Positions 34,501 through 45,751 of a DNA stretch of 64,000 nt are shown one piece after another. The translations under genes and the position numbers were made by a program. The notes under the pieces were generated by a model. That model was not told the DNA's origin, searched no databases, and was given only the letters and a program-made list of their open reading frames with translations. The stretch comes from Undaria pinnatifida (taxonomy: Eukaryota > Sar > Phaeophyceae > Laminariales > Alariaceae), in contig JABAKD010000107.1 of the NCBI GenBank assembly GCA_012845835.1, forward strand, positions 165,021 to 229,020, read 5' to 3'. Within the stretch, counting starts at the first letter, position 1. The number at the start of each line of letters is the position of its first letter.

Positions 34501-37380
34501 TCGAGTCTCAAAAGGGTTACAATACTACATGTTCCAAGGAGGCAAACCACTTGAAACTAGTGTAACTTGTTGGCATTTCGAAACCCTTCTTTATACTAAT
34601 TCTCTCAAACGGGTTACAATACCACATGTTCCAAGGAGGCAAACCACTTAAAATTAGTGTAACTTGTTGGCATTTCGAAACCCCTCTTCATACTAATTCC
34701 AAGTAATTTGTCCCCACCCCCCAGAGGCTTTCCTGCTGTAAAGGCGTTAACAGCTGGGAGGATCACCAAGGCGACATACAAGGACGACCTTGAATTGTGT
34801 CACGTCACCCTGCATCGGACGAGCGGGTATGAAACCGTAGCAGAACGTACTTCAGCCACACTCCGCAAGAAAAATTGCGTTATTTTTCAGCTCTCCATAC
34901 AGTCATGGTACGGCGCATGCACATCATCGATCTTCGGAGGCTTTAAGCGTGGAGCTATTGTTCGACAGTTCGAGAAGCACACGACAAGGTGTACCTGGTA
35001 CGGGCTAAAGTCTACCGATGCCCTGCCTTTACCGTATCTTGGGTCATATGGGAGCGCCCCGACACACATGAATATTTCGCCGTCTGCGGGCGCGGGCAGC
35101 ACTAGTGATAAGATGTACTCTACTGGTTACAGTACTGGTTACAGGAGACCGAAAGCCTACCCCCATCGCCTGTTGGATTACGGCAAAGTCTCCACACGCA
35201 TCACGACGTGACCTCTTATAAATTCCATACCTTCTTGGCCTGATCCTTCTCCATGAAGGACGGACGGACGTTCACACCGAAGTCGGTGGCGCAGTCGAGA
35301 ATAGAGTCGCACTTGGCCCCCTCGAGGGCATCGGCAGGGTACAGTCCTGTAAAGAAAAAAAAACGTTCCGCGCACAACGCATGCGACTACTGTGTTAAGT
35401 CGGGGGCATCGGTAAAGCCGCAGTACAAAAAAAAAAAAAACGAAAGGGAGTCGGGATACTCCGCGCGCAAACCATCAGGTTTTGTGTTAAATTAAAGAGT
35501 GCAGTGATGCTGAAAAATAAAACAAAAAAAGCAACGGAGTTTGGACACTCCACGCGCAAACCATCAGGTTTTGTGTCACCAACAAACAGTGCAGAAAAGC
35601 GTCAGCCTTGCGAAGGCCCTGGCTACAGAGAGTACCAACCAAGTACGCTGCCAGTACATAACCCCCCACCCCACCCCCAACATAGTATCAAGCACAAAGA
35701 ATGATGTACCCTCCTTCGTGGTATGCAACGCAACTACCACTACTACGACTATCAATAGTACTAGAGGATGGTGTACGTTATACGTCTTGTATAGCGGTAG
35801 CTAGTTTACGCGTACGGCAATTGTCGTGAAGGCATCATGGTAACCTTGATTGTAGAATGGAATATAGTACTCTTACTCATCCTCGTGACAGCTAATGACA
35901 GTTCGTTCGTGCAATTCCACCACGCTGCGGTAGCAGCAGCAGCATCGGTAGCAGCAGCACCAGCAGCAGCGGCAGCAGCAGCAGCAGCAGCGGCGGCGCG
36001 CAGCCACGGTCTACACGTCAGGGCGCCGGACGTGCTAGGAGGAGAGCGCGCCGGCGCCGTGGCGCGCGTATGCCGAGCGCAGCAGCAGCAGCTCTGACAC
36101 CAATAATAGTCCAATTGGAATAGTCGGTCCCAAAATCGAAAAAAGCAAAAATGGAAGCTGTTGCTGCCGCTGCTGCTGCTGGTGCTGTTTGCTTCTGTTG
36201 CTCAAGCAGATGCTGCCGCTAGCTGGGCTGCCGCTAGCTGTGCTGCCTCTAGCTGCGCTGCTGCTGCTTGCGAAAGCAGCGGGCGGCACTGCGGTGTAAC
36301 TGCTTGAGCATCGTTGCTGGGCTGCCGTTGCTACTCGTACGTAACATGTACGCTGTTTTTTGGTTCTCGCTTCTTTTTTTGGTTTGCCGCGTTGCCGCAC
36401 ATCCACACACACATCACTCCTCAATTTCGGAGGCGTCGCCTGCAGGGTCTTGTTTGCCTCTAGCGTGACCACACCTAAATCTTGAAGGTGAGAAGGCAAT
36501 TCATTCACTTTGTTTAAGCGGAAGGAACTTGGAAGGGAAATAAAATTCTAAAAACATCCTTTCGCAAACACCCCACTATAAAAGCAAAACAAAATCGATT
36601 TGGAAAAAACACGGCTTTCACGGGTCATGACCCGACCCGTGGGTCGGGTAAAGCGGTTTGAAAAAATATCGCGGATCGGGTCGGGTCGGCTCATGACGTT
36701 TTAAAACATCACGGGTCGGGTTGGGTCGGATCGGGTCGGGTCGGGTCAAAAGGTTTTAATATCTCGCGGGTCGGGTCTGGCCGGGTCAAGAGGATTCAAA
36801 ATCTCGCGGGTTGGGTCGGTTCATGACCTGCGAGATACGGGTCACTCGCGGGTCAAGCCATCATCCCGCGAATTGTTTTGGGCTGACCCGCGGGTCAAAA
36901 CCGCGGATCTGGCCCGCGGATCTGGCCCGCGGATCCGCCTATTTCAAACTTACACCTGACGGCCATTGTCGTGCAGGCGCCCCGCCGGTCGGACCCGCAG
37001 ATCCGTAAACAATACAAAACTTACCGCTTCCTGCCTCTCTCGTGCCAATGCTCCGATTATACGTCATCACAGCGTGTCGAACAATCACCAGGCAGTACCC
37101 ATAGCTACTCGTACCAAGGCATACAGTGTGACGCGAATCCCGTGCCGGCTGAAGCCGTGACAGTAATATACGGTCATACCAGTACGAAATGTGACCAAAC
37201 GTACTAAGGCGAGAGCAGTCGTCATCGACGCAGCAGCAGCAGCAGCACTAGCAGCAGCAAGCACCAGCAGCAGACCCCGGATCCTCGAGGATGGTAGCCC
37301 CTGCTGACAGATCTACCGACCCAGTTGTGGGCTTGCTGCCGGAAGCTTGCCGGGGCCGGAAACTGCATAGACAGACAGAC

Positions 37381-37448
<68 letters not shown>

Positions 37449-40400
37449 GGATAGATGGATAGATAGTCTACATAGATATATAGATAGATAGATGGTCTAC
37501 ATAGATAGATATATAGATAGATAGATAGATAGTCTACATAGATATATAGTCTAGATAGATAGATAGATAGATAGATAGACAGACACGAAGTAGACAGATA
37601 GATAGATAAATAGATAGATACAAAGTAGATAGATAGATAGTTGAATAGATAGACAGATAGATAGATAGGTAGATAGATAGATAGAATATAGACATAGTAG
37701 AGCTAGCTCGAGATTTATCATACCCGTACGAAATGTGACCAATCGTAAAAAAGCAAGAGCAGTCATCGTCGAAGCAGCAGCAGCAGCAGTGCGGCAGCAG
37801 CAAACTCCAGCAGACGACAACGCATCCTCGGGGATCGCAAACCCTGCTGACAGATCCATCGCCCCAGTTTTGGGCTTGCTGCCGGAGGCGGCTCAGCTAT
37901 GGCTATAGACAGGCTGCATGCCGGGGCCGGAGACTGCATAGATAACTAGCTCACTCGTCGGGTCGCTCGTCGGGTCGACCCGGTGCACCACTCCGGGCGT
38001 GGCTAATTGCCTATGATTGCCTATGATTGCCTATGATTACCCATGCGTCGGCTGCGGTCTCTTTTCTCATTCTTTGCGCACACCACACAACCATAATGCT
38101 GCAAACAATGCCGGTAAAAAAATCAGAGAGCACGACATCCTGGGAAAGTACGAGGGGCAAAGGACCAACCAACCGACCAAGGTACATATAATATATATAA
38201 AACTATATACCTAGACCTCGCCCCCCTCGGACGTCTCGCTCGGCATATCCTCCCCCCTCTCAGCCCTTCTCAGCCCGTAATTGCCGAAAAGAAAATTAGT
38301 TGCTGGGGAAAAGAACCGTCTCGAAGTTCCTTGCCTTCCTTGCTTTCCCTAGTCTCATTCTTACTTAGCTCTCATTCTCTGATCTTTACTGCTTGTTCTC
38401 TGATATTTACTGCTTGCTCTCTGATATTTTTATTTTGCTTTTTCAGCAACTTCTTTTTTGTACCTTTACTTTTGAAGTTGGCCAATTGCTGGCTGTTGAG
38501 AGGGAATTGCCGTTGACGGCTGCAAACAATTTGAATTTGAAATTTGCCGGATCGGCAATAACAATTTGAAGTTGAAATTTGCGAAGCGGACCAAGGCTAG
38601 TGCGGGAGGAGGCTCCGCCAACAGTGGGGGTGGTGGAGGTTCAGGATCAGGCGTGGGGAAGCTGGTCGGGCAAGAACGGGACTCAGCTTCTTCTGGCAAT
38701 CCTGATTGGCCGTGCCCGAGCAAGGGTTGTGACGGCTTCCTCATCGCACGAAATAGGAAACACAGGAGTGCCCAGGAACTCCCGTCTGCGACACCTGCAG
38801 GAGTGACGAGCCTTCCACGTGCCAAGCTTTTCATAACTGCCCTCCGTCGGGGTAAGCATGTTGTACTAGTTGTCTACGCAGTTGTGTGCTGTGATTTCTT
38901 TTTCATGCGTACAAACACACTTTTGCATGTACGAGTACGTGTACGGGGCAGTCCCGTCATCGGGGTATAAGCGGGAATTGTGCAAGTACTCAAGTCTACG
39001 AGTAGACCTATGCAGTGACGCTGTGTGATGCGATTTCTTTTTCATACGTACAGCCAAACACACTTCATGTATGTACGACTACGAGTACGGGGCAGTCCCG
39101 TCGTCGGGGTAAGCGGGGGTTGGGCAAGTGGTCCATGCAGTGACGCTTTGTGCTGTGATATAAACACACGTTTTGGATGTACGACTACGACTACGTGGTA
39201 TCTATACATGTAAGAAGCAATGAAAACGGGCAAGTCTCATCACGGGGGTCAGCCAGGGTTGTAAAAATGGTCCATGCAGTGATAAATAACAGCAGCATGA
39301 TACCTCAGCACCAGTCGCAGTACACACTGGAGGTTGATATATAGCAGTAAACAGAAGCTGAAGTTAACCTGGGTGATGCTGGAGAGCAGTCCCATGATTG
39401 GGGTTGGCGAGTTGTTCATGTAGTGACGCGGTGTACTACTACTGTTACTCATTTTTCATACAACCACATGAACTTTTTGTATTAACGAGTACAAGTAGGG
39501 TGCGCAACCTCTTCAGGAATCGCAGTACACGTCGGTCGTAATAGTGTTGATAGCAGCAGTAATAGAGTATTACCGAACAATATATACAGCAGGTACTGTC
39601 TCTTACCCTTCGTTGTCGGTATTCCGCCGGTAGGCCTTATATAGCAGTATACCGGGGCTTACGCTTACCAGTTGCGACTGTGGATCCCGTTCGTTCCTGT
39701 CCCAGTGGTGGTTTCATAGGTGTTAGCAACGTTGTGGTACCAGGCAGGGCTTTGCCCATAAACGACCGCTTTCATTACAACAGTGTTAAATTGTACGACT
39801 TCCTTTCAAACTTTGGAAATCAACGACAGCTACGTGGCCTTACTAGTTTGAACATTCACTGAACGCAAGGTATTCCCATCCGTTGTTGTCGTTTGCAGAA
39901 GCCCTGCGAAGCAGCCGCCGAGGGCCGCCAAGTCGGCGAGGACGTAAACACGAAGTGCACCGGCGACATCAAGGTCGGTGACCTCCTGAAGAAGGCAGGC
40001 GACCACTTGCTCGATATACATCCCGCATTCCATTCCCACGGTGCCACGAGGGCGTTCGACATCGAGGTACGTTCTACTCTTATCTTGCGTCCTGTGTGTC
40101 TCGAGTCGAGACATCCATGTCTCTTGCTCAAGACTAGGGGATGGCGTGCGGATATAGTCTATGAAGTGCGGCTCTTTTTCCGAGTACCAAGAGCAAGTAC
40201 AACAATACCATAACAATTACTAACAACGAAAGGAGCTCCAATAATTTGGATGGTTACGACGTCTGCTGGAGAGAAGTACGAATACTTTTTTACACATACT
40301 TATCGACGTTCTCCCGCCATGCTTCAACGTTTGTGGACAGATCCACAAGATCATCGACAAAAAACAAGAGTGCAAGGTGCTGGGTACCTCCGCTGAGGAG

Positions 40401-42405
40401 AAAGAGTCCAAGCAAGCCTGCATGCTCCTTCGGAAGCAATGTTGACAGCACGTTCTTTATAGAACGTTAAGTTGTGGTTTATTATACCAGCATCGTTTTT
40501 TGAGAACTATGCCTAAATGCGTGCTCTTCGTCTTTCAGGAATACAAATGTACTTCACATGTTTGCGGTGTGTGCGTTCAAGTTCCTGCTTCCAGCATGTT
40601 TTTTTTGGCACTGCGCTCCTTTACATCTTAAGTTGTAGTTTTCCTGTCTCTATCCTTGACAAGCGCGTGCCTGGTGTTTATGAACTGCGATAATTTATTA
40701 TTGATGATCGACTTAGAGAGAGCTATTATAATAATAAGCGTACAAGTGCTACCTGAGAGGTGGAAGGATATGCCAAGCAAGTCCTCCGACGTGCCCATCA
40801 TGGACTGGGCGAATGGATGATAATAACAAACTCATAATCATAATCGTCTCTATCCTGTACCGTTGTACTATATATGGACCTCTTGGCATTTTCAAGTCGC
40901 CAGTTGCGCCATTTGTGCTTCTTTTCCGCCTTCCTACTGAAAGTCCATTCCTCCTTCCGCAAGCGTAGCGGGCGGCGCCCAGCCGCCCGCGAGCGAAGCC
41001 CTTGTATATATATATCCAGATGTGTTTGACCCGTGACTATTCGACTTTGACCCGTGAGATATGTCACGGGTCCAGTCGACCCGACAGGCATGAAACCCGA
41101 ACCTCAGGGGTCACTCGGAGTGTGGCGGGTCCGGTCGGGTCGGGTTGGGTTGGGTCGGGTCGGGTCGGGTCGGGTCGGGTCAAGAGGTCTTAAAATATCG
41201 CGGGTCGGGTCGGGTCGGGTCAAGACGTCTCGAGATTCTCGTGGGTCGGGTCGGGTCAGCTTGACCCGACCTGACCCGACCCGACCCGCGAGGTTTGACC
41301 TGACTGGTGAAAAGCCCTGGAAAAAAAGACCCCCAAAAAAAATTGAGACAAAAAAAAAACGCGCAACAAATTCGCGCGGCGAAAACTGTTGCGCGCCCAA
41401 AATCGCGTGTGGCCTGTGCGCAACCAGCCTCGCGGCGACTGATGCGCAAAACGGTGATTATGTTGACCCAAACGTTGCGCCCGCGCAACAGCGCAACAGC
41501 TAATTAGAGGTCTAATGCCCGGCTTGGTATATCTAAATCTTCTACTTTTACTCAATACTCCAATTCCTCCCCAAACTACAGGCTGTCGCTTCAATGTAAC
41601 CCACTTTGACAGCCTGTAATTGTGTTGCTCTACCTATGCTCGAAGTCTTCAAATATCCCGCGTCCAATCGCCCACCACGTGGCAGCAGCGGTTTCGTGCG
41701 TGCTAACCAGACACCCACCAGTTCCTTGGACTCTGGTGTATCCGCTTTGCTGTTGTGCTATTAAACCCGCCGTATCCTTCTGCTGTCTGTCTCCCGAAGG
41801 ACACAAAAAATACGAATACTCGTACGAGTACCAAGTACTCGAAACAATATCATATGCAAGTCTACTGCTGAACAACGGATATCAGAGCATCTTACCGCCA
41901 AGCTTGCCGACGTAGCGAAGGATAGCCAAGCTCTGTGCGAGGACGTAGCCGTCGACCTCGAGCACAGGCACCTGCCCGTTCGGTAGGCCTGCAGCAAAGC
42001 GATATCGTACGCAATATCGTAAGCACAACACACAACACGGCCGAAAAAGTGGATGGTCAGGTCAGGATCTTATCAACTCTCAAAGCAATTAGGTCGTATG
42101 CTTGGTATGCTTGCATAGATCAGAACACCAGAGCAACAGAGCCGAAGGGCAGTCCAAGATCCAAGGCACAGCAAAGTCAGTGCCGGCCATCGTGCTTGCA
42201 CACAGCTTACTGGCAGGAACGAGCATTATATCCACCAGATACCAGAGCTTAGTATGTACGAGCACTCACTGGGCTTGAGTGCGGCGAATTCGTCCCTCGT
42301 GAGCCTCTTGTCTTCCCACTCGAGACCAGACTGCTCCAGAGCCCAGCGAATCGGCTCTGCAGCACCGGCGATGTCGAAGTACGTGAGGACGAGCTTGGGA
42401 GTCAT
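27868..42405 (-). CDS. GST: Glutathione S-transferase, sigma-class-like, six exons
   Basis: Conjugates glutathione to electrophiles or isomerises substrates; probably cytosolic. Exons (minus strand): 42405-42270, 41988-41896, 35346-35231, 33508-33468, 29197-29137 and 28038-27868. All introns are GT-AG (281, 6549, 1722, 4270 and 1098 nt) and the phases fit, giving 205 residues plus stop TAG, the usual family length. N-terminal thioredoxin-like domain: catalytic Tyr9 in KLVLTYFD, cis-Pro53 in GQVPVLEVDG, GSH-binding Gln64-Ser65 in AQSLAI. The all-helical C-terminal domain has the N-capping box S151-V-A-D154 and ends FIAKHAK. An in-frame TAA about ten codons upstream fixes the start. The exon 4 acceptor could lie 6 nt further in without changing the frame. 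Coding share is about 4%; introns hold a non-LTR fragment, SINE, satellites, repeat D and a nested plus-strand gene. A paralogous first exon lies at 905-1,040. The class assignment rests on sequence pattern only. Confidence 0.93.
28545..28597. repeat. G-rich homopolymer tract in GST intron 5
   Basis: A nearly uninterrupted G run, the G-rich strand being the non-template strand relative to this window's plus orientation. Open frames through it are artefacts. Confidence 0.9.
28760..29132. repeat. Pentanucleotide microsatellites (TATGG, CGTAT) in GST intron 5
   Basis: 'gtatcgtatcgcctcgcctc' pentamers at 28,780-28,830, (TATGG)n at 28,843-28,872 and again at 29,041-29,131. The last block reaches to within about six bases of the GST exon 5 donor (29,136). 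A box A-like minus-strand motif ('tggtctaatggttaacc', about 29,012-29,028) suggests a decayed tRNA-derived SINE between the blocks. Confidence 0.85.
29817..31960 (-). pseudogene. Non-LTR retrotransposon fragment (reverse transcriptase C-terminal half)
   Basis: Minus strand, in order: RT motif 'GQEVAQGCTLSPNLFNVYID' (about 31,900), then after a frameshift the catalytic 'MFADDFVGT' (about 31,770), a thumb region with 'YTHLGVEISKNCSWNAH', 'KLEYAGEVWEWN' and 'MTAAKKILGYSS', and a distal region with a degenerate CxC zinc knuckle and 'GDGRWPQTAQQEGDRI', ending 'aacaaatgagtacgcccccc'. The N-terminal endonuclease and first RT motifs are absent. An 87-bp in-frame duplication (31,297-31,383/31,384-31,470) and a ~237-bp tandem duplication near 30,110-30,510 are present. 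A SINE interrupts it at 30,536-30,839. Dead copy in GST intron 4. Confidence 0.85.
30536..30839 (+). mobile_element. SINE, longest copy, tRNA-derived head and poly(A) tail
   Basis: A box A-like 'tggtggcgtatcaggttatc' followed by box B 'gagttcgagcccc' about 45 nt downstream, then the body shared with 11,757 and 47,488, then A-tail. The box A/B pair indicates a tRNA-derived, Pol III-type promoter. Inserted into the non-LTR fragment. Confidence 0.85.
31985..32860. other. GST intron 4 interval without a gene
   Basis: G run at 31,987-31,999, then unique-looking sequence, with a CCCAA-type pentamer-rich patch at about 32,520-32,580. Confidence 0.45.
32950..33295. repeat. Diverged tandem duplication, about 170-bp unit
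   Basis: Two copies of 'caagct(t/c)' through 'g(t/c)ggtttggcttga/caaat', a 'gccc(g)gcacagtaa/acccggcaaagtaa' block and 'cttg/agtc(c/t)at', about 170-190 nt apart. Confidence 0.7.
33300..33385 (-). repeat. Family B terminal fragment
   Basis: 'accccgtataacgcgcgctc' and 'agtttcgacgaatctcacag' match the first ~90 nt of family B, minus-oriented, about 80 nt upstream (genomic) of GST exon 4. Confidence 0.65.
33620..34005 (-). mobile_element. Repeat D, second copy with C-tail
   Basis: Homologous to 8,661-9,075 over nearly its whole length, including 'gtgtactcagtttgtgcatg' at the C/G-run end and 'tgacagcgccaatga' distally. Confidence 0.8.
34100..34760. repeat. Direct repeats around 'caaaccacttgaaa'
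   Basis: '(g)aggcaaaccactt(g/a)aaa' followed by 'gtgtaacttgttggcatttc' occurs in two ~97-bp units (from about 34,507 and 34,604), with two older variants near 34,115 and 34,197. The distal 'ctaattccaagtaatttgtc' and 'aaggcgttaa' blocks recur at 45,640-45,700 and 57,710-57,770. Confidence 0.8.
35930..36300. repeat. CAG/CTG trinucleotide-rich region
   Basis: GCA repeats at 35,930-35,995 and a degenerate GCTGCCGCT-rich stretch at 36,155-36,280 in GST intron 2. The Ala/Gln/Leu-rich open frames on both strands are repeat artefacts. Confidence 0.85.
36610..36960. repeat. Degenerate GGGTC pentamer element
   Basis: Runs of 'gggtcgggtcgggtc' alternate with 'ttttaaaatctcgcgggtc' spacers. The same alternation occurs at 41,030-41,300 and 63,240-63,480. 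Confidence 0.9.
37168..37950. repeat. GATA microsatellite between two ~200-bp direct repeats
   Basis: Direct repeats at 37,168-37,375 and 37,715-37,950 share 'gtacgaaatgtgaccaa', a CAG run, 'ccctgctgacagatc' and 'gggcttgctgccggaag/agg'. Between them (37,376-37,690) lies an imperfect (GATA)n tract with 'agtctacatagatatatag' interruptions. Confidence 0.9.
38565..38851 (+). CDS. Unrecognised exon candidate, Gly/Ser-rich with C-x4-C
   Basis: An open, coding-like frame ends CGG-G|GTAAGC. It encodes a Gly/Ser-rich linker then 'WPCPSKGCDGFLIARNRKH', which could be a small metal-binding motif. Its phase does not fit the downstream exon at 39,899. No family recognised. Confidence 0.25.
38870..39490. 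repeat. Tandem repeat, about 130-bp unit, diverged
   Basis: Repeated blocks 'ctttttcat(g/a)cgtac', 'acgagtacgggg/tgtacggggcagtcccgtc' and 'catgcagtgacgc' recur three to four times with decreasing similarity. Confidence 0.75.
39899..40445 (+). CDS. Two 3' exons of an unrecognised gene nested in GST intron 2
   Basis: Exon 39899-40066 (TTTGCAG|...|GTACGT, 56 codons) and exon 40341-40445 (GGACAG|... TGA, 34 codons plus stop) join in phase 0 across a 274-nt intron. Codons end mostly in G/C. The 90 residues are Lys/Asp/Glu-rich with five cysteines (K-P-C-E, T-K-C-T, Q-E-C-K, Q-A-C-M and a terminal K-Q-C), compatible with a small disulphide-stabilised protein. The first exon(s), including any signal peptide, were not found. 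The strand is opposite to GST. Real coding sequence is likely; function unknown. Confidence 0.55.
40446..41030. other. Interval without a recognised gene
   Basis: Probably the 3' flank of the nested gene. AT-rich, no motif. Confidence 0.4.
41031..41300. repeat. Degenerate GGGTC/GACCC element with inverted halves
   Basis: GGGTC runs (41,130-41,260) are followed by GACCC runs (41,262-41,290), with 'aagaggtcttaaaatatcgcgg' type spacers. The switch of strand inside one element gives it hairpin potential. Confidence 0.9.
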
Positions 42406-42619
42406 CTTGCTGGGTGATAGCCGGTTTTATGCCAGGACAAGTTGCGCTTCGTGCTGTGCGCTGTGTGCTGCGCGCTGTGCTGTTTTGTGCAGTGTGTAGC
42501 GCAGCGGCTCAGTGGGCCAGCGGGACAAAACAAAAATATTCACCCCGGGAGTTGTAAAAACCAAAAGGCGGCGGAAAGCCGGGAGAAGGGGACAAATCTA
42601 GGTAAACCTCCGAATCTAT

Positions 42620-43180
42620 TGTGCATAACATGTGTGGGACACAACAATAAGGGACCCCGAAGGAACAACATCATCGTCATGGAACATGGTGTGCGTACGA
42701 GCACGATTCAGAGCATATCAACAACTGCGATTATCATTGCCCGTCGCCAATCGACGAGGTAATGTATGCTGTCTGCGGTCTACTGGTAACTACTGTCCTC
42801 CGGATGAGTTTTTTGTGGTGTAAGATATGTTCTCATCCAATCAGCTGGTGGTATTTTTAGTTCCGGTTCGCATTGTTTTCATGAAACGACCGCTTTTTTT
42901 AGTAACAGCCAACGGCACGACGACGTCGAATGAGTAGTGGAAGTTTTCGGCAAAGATAAGGAATGAGAAGGGATTGTGTGGGGTCAGTACGTTCACAAAG
43001 CAGACACAACAACAAGGAAGGGAAGAAGGGACACCACCATCATGGAACATGGTATTAATAGTACTCGTACAAGCACGATTCAGGGCTCAAGGCGCATACC
43101 TGGTAGCAACTAACTGCGATTACAATTGCCAGTCGTCAATCGACAAGGTAGTTAGTGTATGCGGTCGGCGGTCTAACTAA
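42620..43180. repeat. Tandem duplication, about 370-bp unit
   Basis: 'catggaacatggt', 'gagcacgattcag' and 'ctgcgattatcattgcccgt' (42,677-42,740) recur at 43,041-43,130. The intervening block (42,823-42,978, 'ctcatccaatcagctggtgg' to 'ttcggcaaagata') recurs at 43,749-43,910. Confidence 0.8.
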
Positions 43181-44319
43181 TAAACACCATAGTATATACA
43201 GTGTCTATAGACTATACTGCAAATTGTCCAGGGTGAGTCACCGACCTACTGTATATCTCTTTCATCAGGATAAAACTACTGTAGAACACGTGCGAACGAC
43301 TTGCCGTAAAAATTATGCAACTCACTGTGTACTAACAACCATATATCTCGTATAGGTTTAATTCAAACACCATATTGTCTATACCAGGTACCAGGTTTAT
43401 CATAAACGGGATACAGGTGTACCACGCAGCTTTCAACGTTGAGTTTCAACCATTCAATCGGTCGTGCCCACAGCTGAGACGTTTTTCAATGGAGCTATAG
43501 CACAAGCACGTGCGCCCAACAATAATGAGTTGTGTCTGGTGTACGCGCAACTTGCAAGGTTGAATTTTTCCACCACCCATATCGGTCGTACTAACAGCTG
43601 TCGTTTTTCAACATACGTTAAAGTATGTGAGAAAATATCTAAAAACCACTCCGCGGCGTGAGTTTTTCGTGTTTTTTATTATTTTATCATCAAATCAATG
43701 ACGAACACACAATAGACTAGAATAGACTAGACATTGTGATTGTCATTTTTCTCATCCAATCGAAGTGCTGGTGGTATTTTTAGTTGCGGCAAAAAAATGC
43801 ATTTTTTCATCGAATGCGGCCGTTTTTTTTCAGGAACAGCCCAGACGCGGCGACACGACGACGTCGAATGGAGCAGAAGAAGTCTTCGGCAAAGATAGGA
43901 GATGGGAAGGGACCGTTGCACGACCGCACCTTACCGGGCGACGTGACCACAACAACAGCAGGCAACGGCAACCAATTCCTAGAAGTGACTTTTGGTCCCG
44001 CCGGGTTTTGTCACACACACGGGGTTATTTCAAAGCCCCCAAGTCCCTTTGCCATTCGACTCTATTTCTATTTTTTGCCTCATCCCATCTAATATCCTCG
44101 CACTACGGCGTGATACTGTCTCGCTCCCTCCCTGTAGTATTCTCTCAGATCCAGGGTCACATGGCGGGCCCTCTTCCCCCCTCCCCACTACGGTTCGCGT
44201 GCATTCATTTGGATCGCGAGAAGAATTAAGCTTTTCTTTCCCTTTTCGAGTCGAGTTGCGCCCCTGCCCACCCTGCTAGGCGTTCTTGGCAGTTTTAGTT
44301 AATCCTTTTTTTTTGTACT
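43181..44319. other. Interval without a recognised gene
   Basis: Contains the third duplicate block (43,749-43,910) and unique sequence. A 154-codon plus-strand ORF crosses the duplicate and has no domain. Confidence 0.4.
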
Positions 44320-44470
44320 GTTGACCAAAAAACAAAAACAAAAAACTCCCACCGCGGCGGTGGGAATCGAACTCAAGGAATAACGAAAAACGCTGGTTAG
44401 TAGTATTCTAGGGTATAAACCACGCTGCACCACACCGGGGAGGGACCGCCGGCTATGGTGTTCAGATACT
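44320..44470 (-). repeat. tRNA-like sequence, probable SINE head
   Basis: Minus strand: box A-like 'tggtgcagcgtggtttatac' (about 44,444-44,425) and box B 'gagttcgattccc' (about 44,375-44,363), spaced by an unusually long middle. The T-stem does not pair, so it is a pseudo-tRNA or SINE. Confidence 0.45.
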
Positions 44471-44499
44471 TCGCTGTACAATTTCATCTCGTTTTATTG

Positions 44500-45635
44500 T
44501 CCCATCCCCCCTTCCCTACTCGATCCTCAAAAGCTCTGTGGTGGCCGATCACTCATGCATCAATTCGATGCTTGATCTCGCTTACCAGGTGTAAAAGTTT
44601 ACTCTAAGCACCCGACCGGTATATTTGTTATTTCTCTGTCGCCGATCTCTCACGAAAAGTCGGTGCTTCTCGTGTGCCTGCTCTGTCGCGCCAACCGTGG
44701 CGGAGGTCTGGTCGGGCAGATCGACATGTCGCAACGCATCATCCGCCCGTCTTTTTTAATCTCTGCTCCAGTCATGACGACGGTCGCTTCGAAGCTGCCG
44801 TATATGCCAAAGGTGTAGCTGTCCAGCTACCTCTCTCTCCCTCTCCACCCGTGTCGCGATCTACCACTACTGCGAATCAGGGGCTACGTTTTTTTCATTT
44901 TTTTTTCTGCTGCCGCGGTCGCGACGGCGGCGGATGCTGTTGTAGCTGTCCAGCCGTCTCTAACGTGCATGGCACGGTGGAATGCACCGCTGATTTTCTG
45001 ACGCTTCTAATTTGACCAGTATACCTCACCGGTCCAAAGCACGCTCCAAAGCACTGAGAACGTGACTGATTCTACAATAGCCCGCCCCTCTTTAACAAAC
45101 GTTTCACGGCTGCACGGCTCGAGGAAGAATGTGCCTTGCAAAAACTATCTTCTTGAGCAAGTAAGTGTTTTCCTGTTTTTTAGCAAGAAAGGACTATCGA
45201 GCGATGGCGTCGCGGGTTGGCAAAAGAGGCACCGTGTTTCAGGAGAAAATGGCCGGGAGATCTGGTTTTAAAACCGGCGATTTCGCCAAAAGAAAAATTG
45301 GGGGGACTGGGCACCGCATTGAACGACCCATGTATATTCTTGATCAAAGCAAGCGTTCTGTGGGCCGATGGTGATCAACCCTCGCCGCTAAACCCTACGA
45401 GTACTAGATGTGCACACAACACGTGAAACGTGCTTTTCATTGTCAAAAGAAAAAAATGAAAATCCGTCGATTTCGGGCTAACCCCTTATTTAGAAGCTTT
45501 TAACATTATTCTACTCTTACTCCAAGTGTTTTGTGCCCATGTCTCGGGAGTGCGGTGCTAAGAGGAGCCCCGTGGTTCAGAAAGCCTAGTTACTTAGTAG
45601 CCCCTTTAGAGCCCCAACCCCCCCCCCCCCCCCCG
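44500..45635. other. Interval without a recognised gene
   Basis: No domain-bearing ORF. A C run at 45,618-45,635 precedes the repeat block shared with 34.7 kb. Confidence 0.4.
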
Positions 45636-45751
45636 GGGTACTAATTCCAAGTAGTTTTATCCCCAGTAACGGGTTTCCAGCCGTGAAGGCGTTGAGCCAA
45701 AAGTGTGCTACCTTATCGTAGAAAGCGTTCTTCGTTTCTTTCTTTCGAGCC

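Noticed and set aside
37534..37859. Tyr/Leu/Ser/Ile-rich ORFs
   Set aside because: Translation of the GATA microsatellite.
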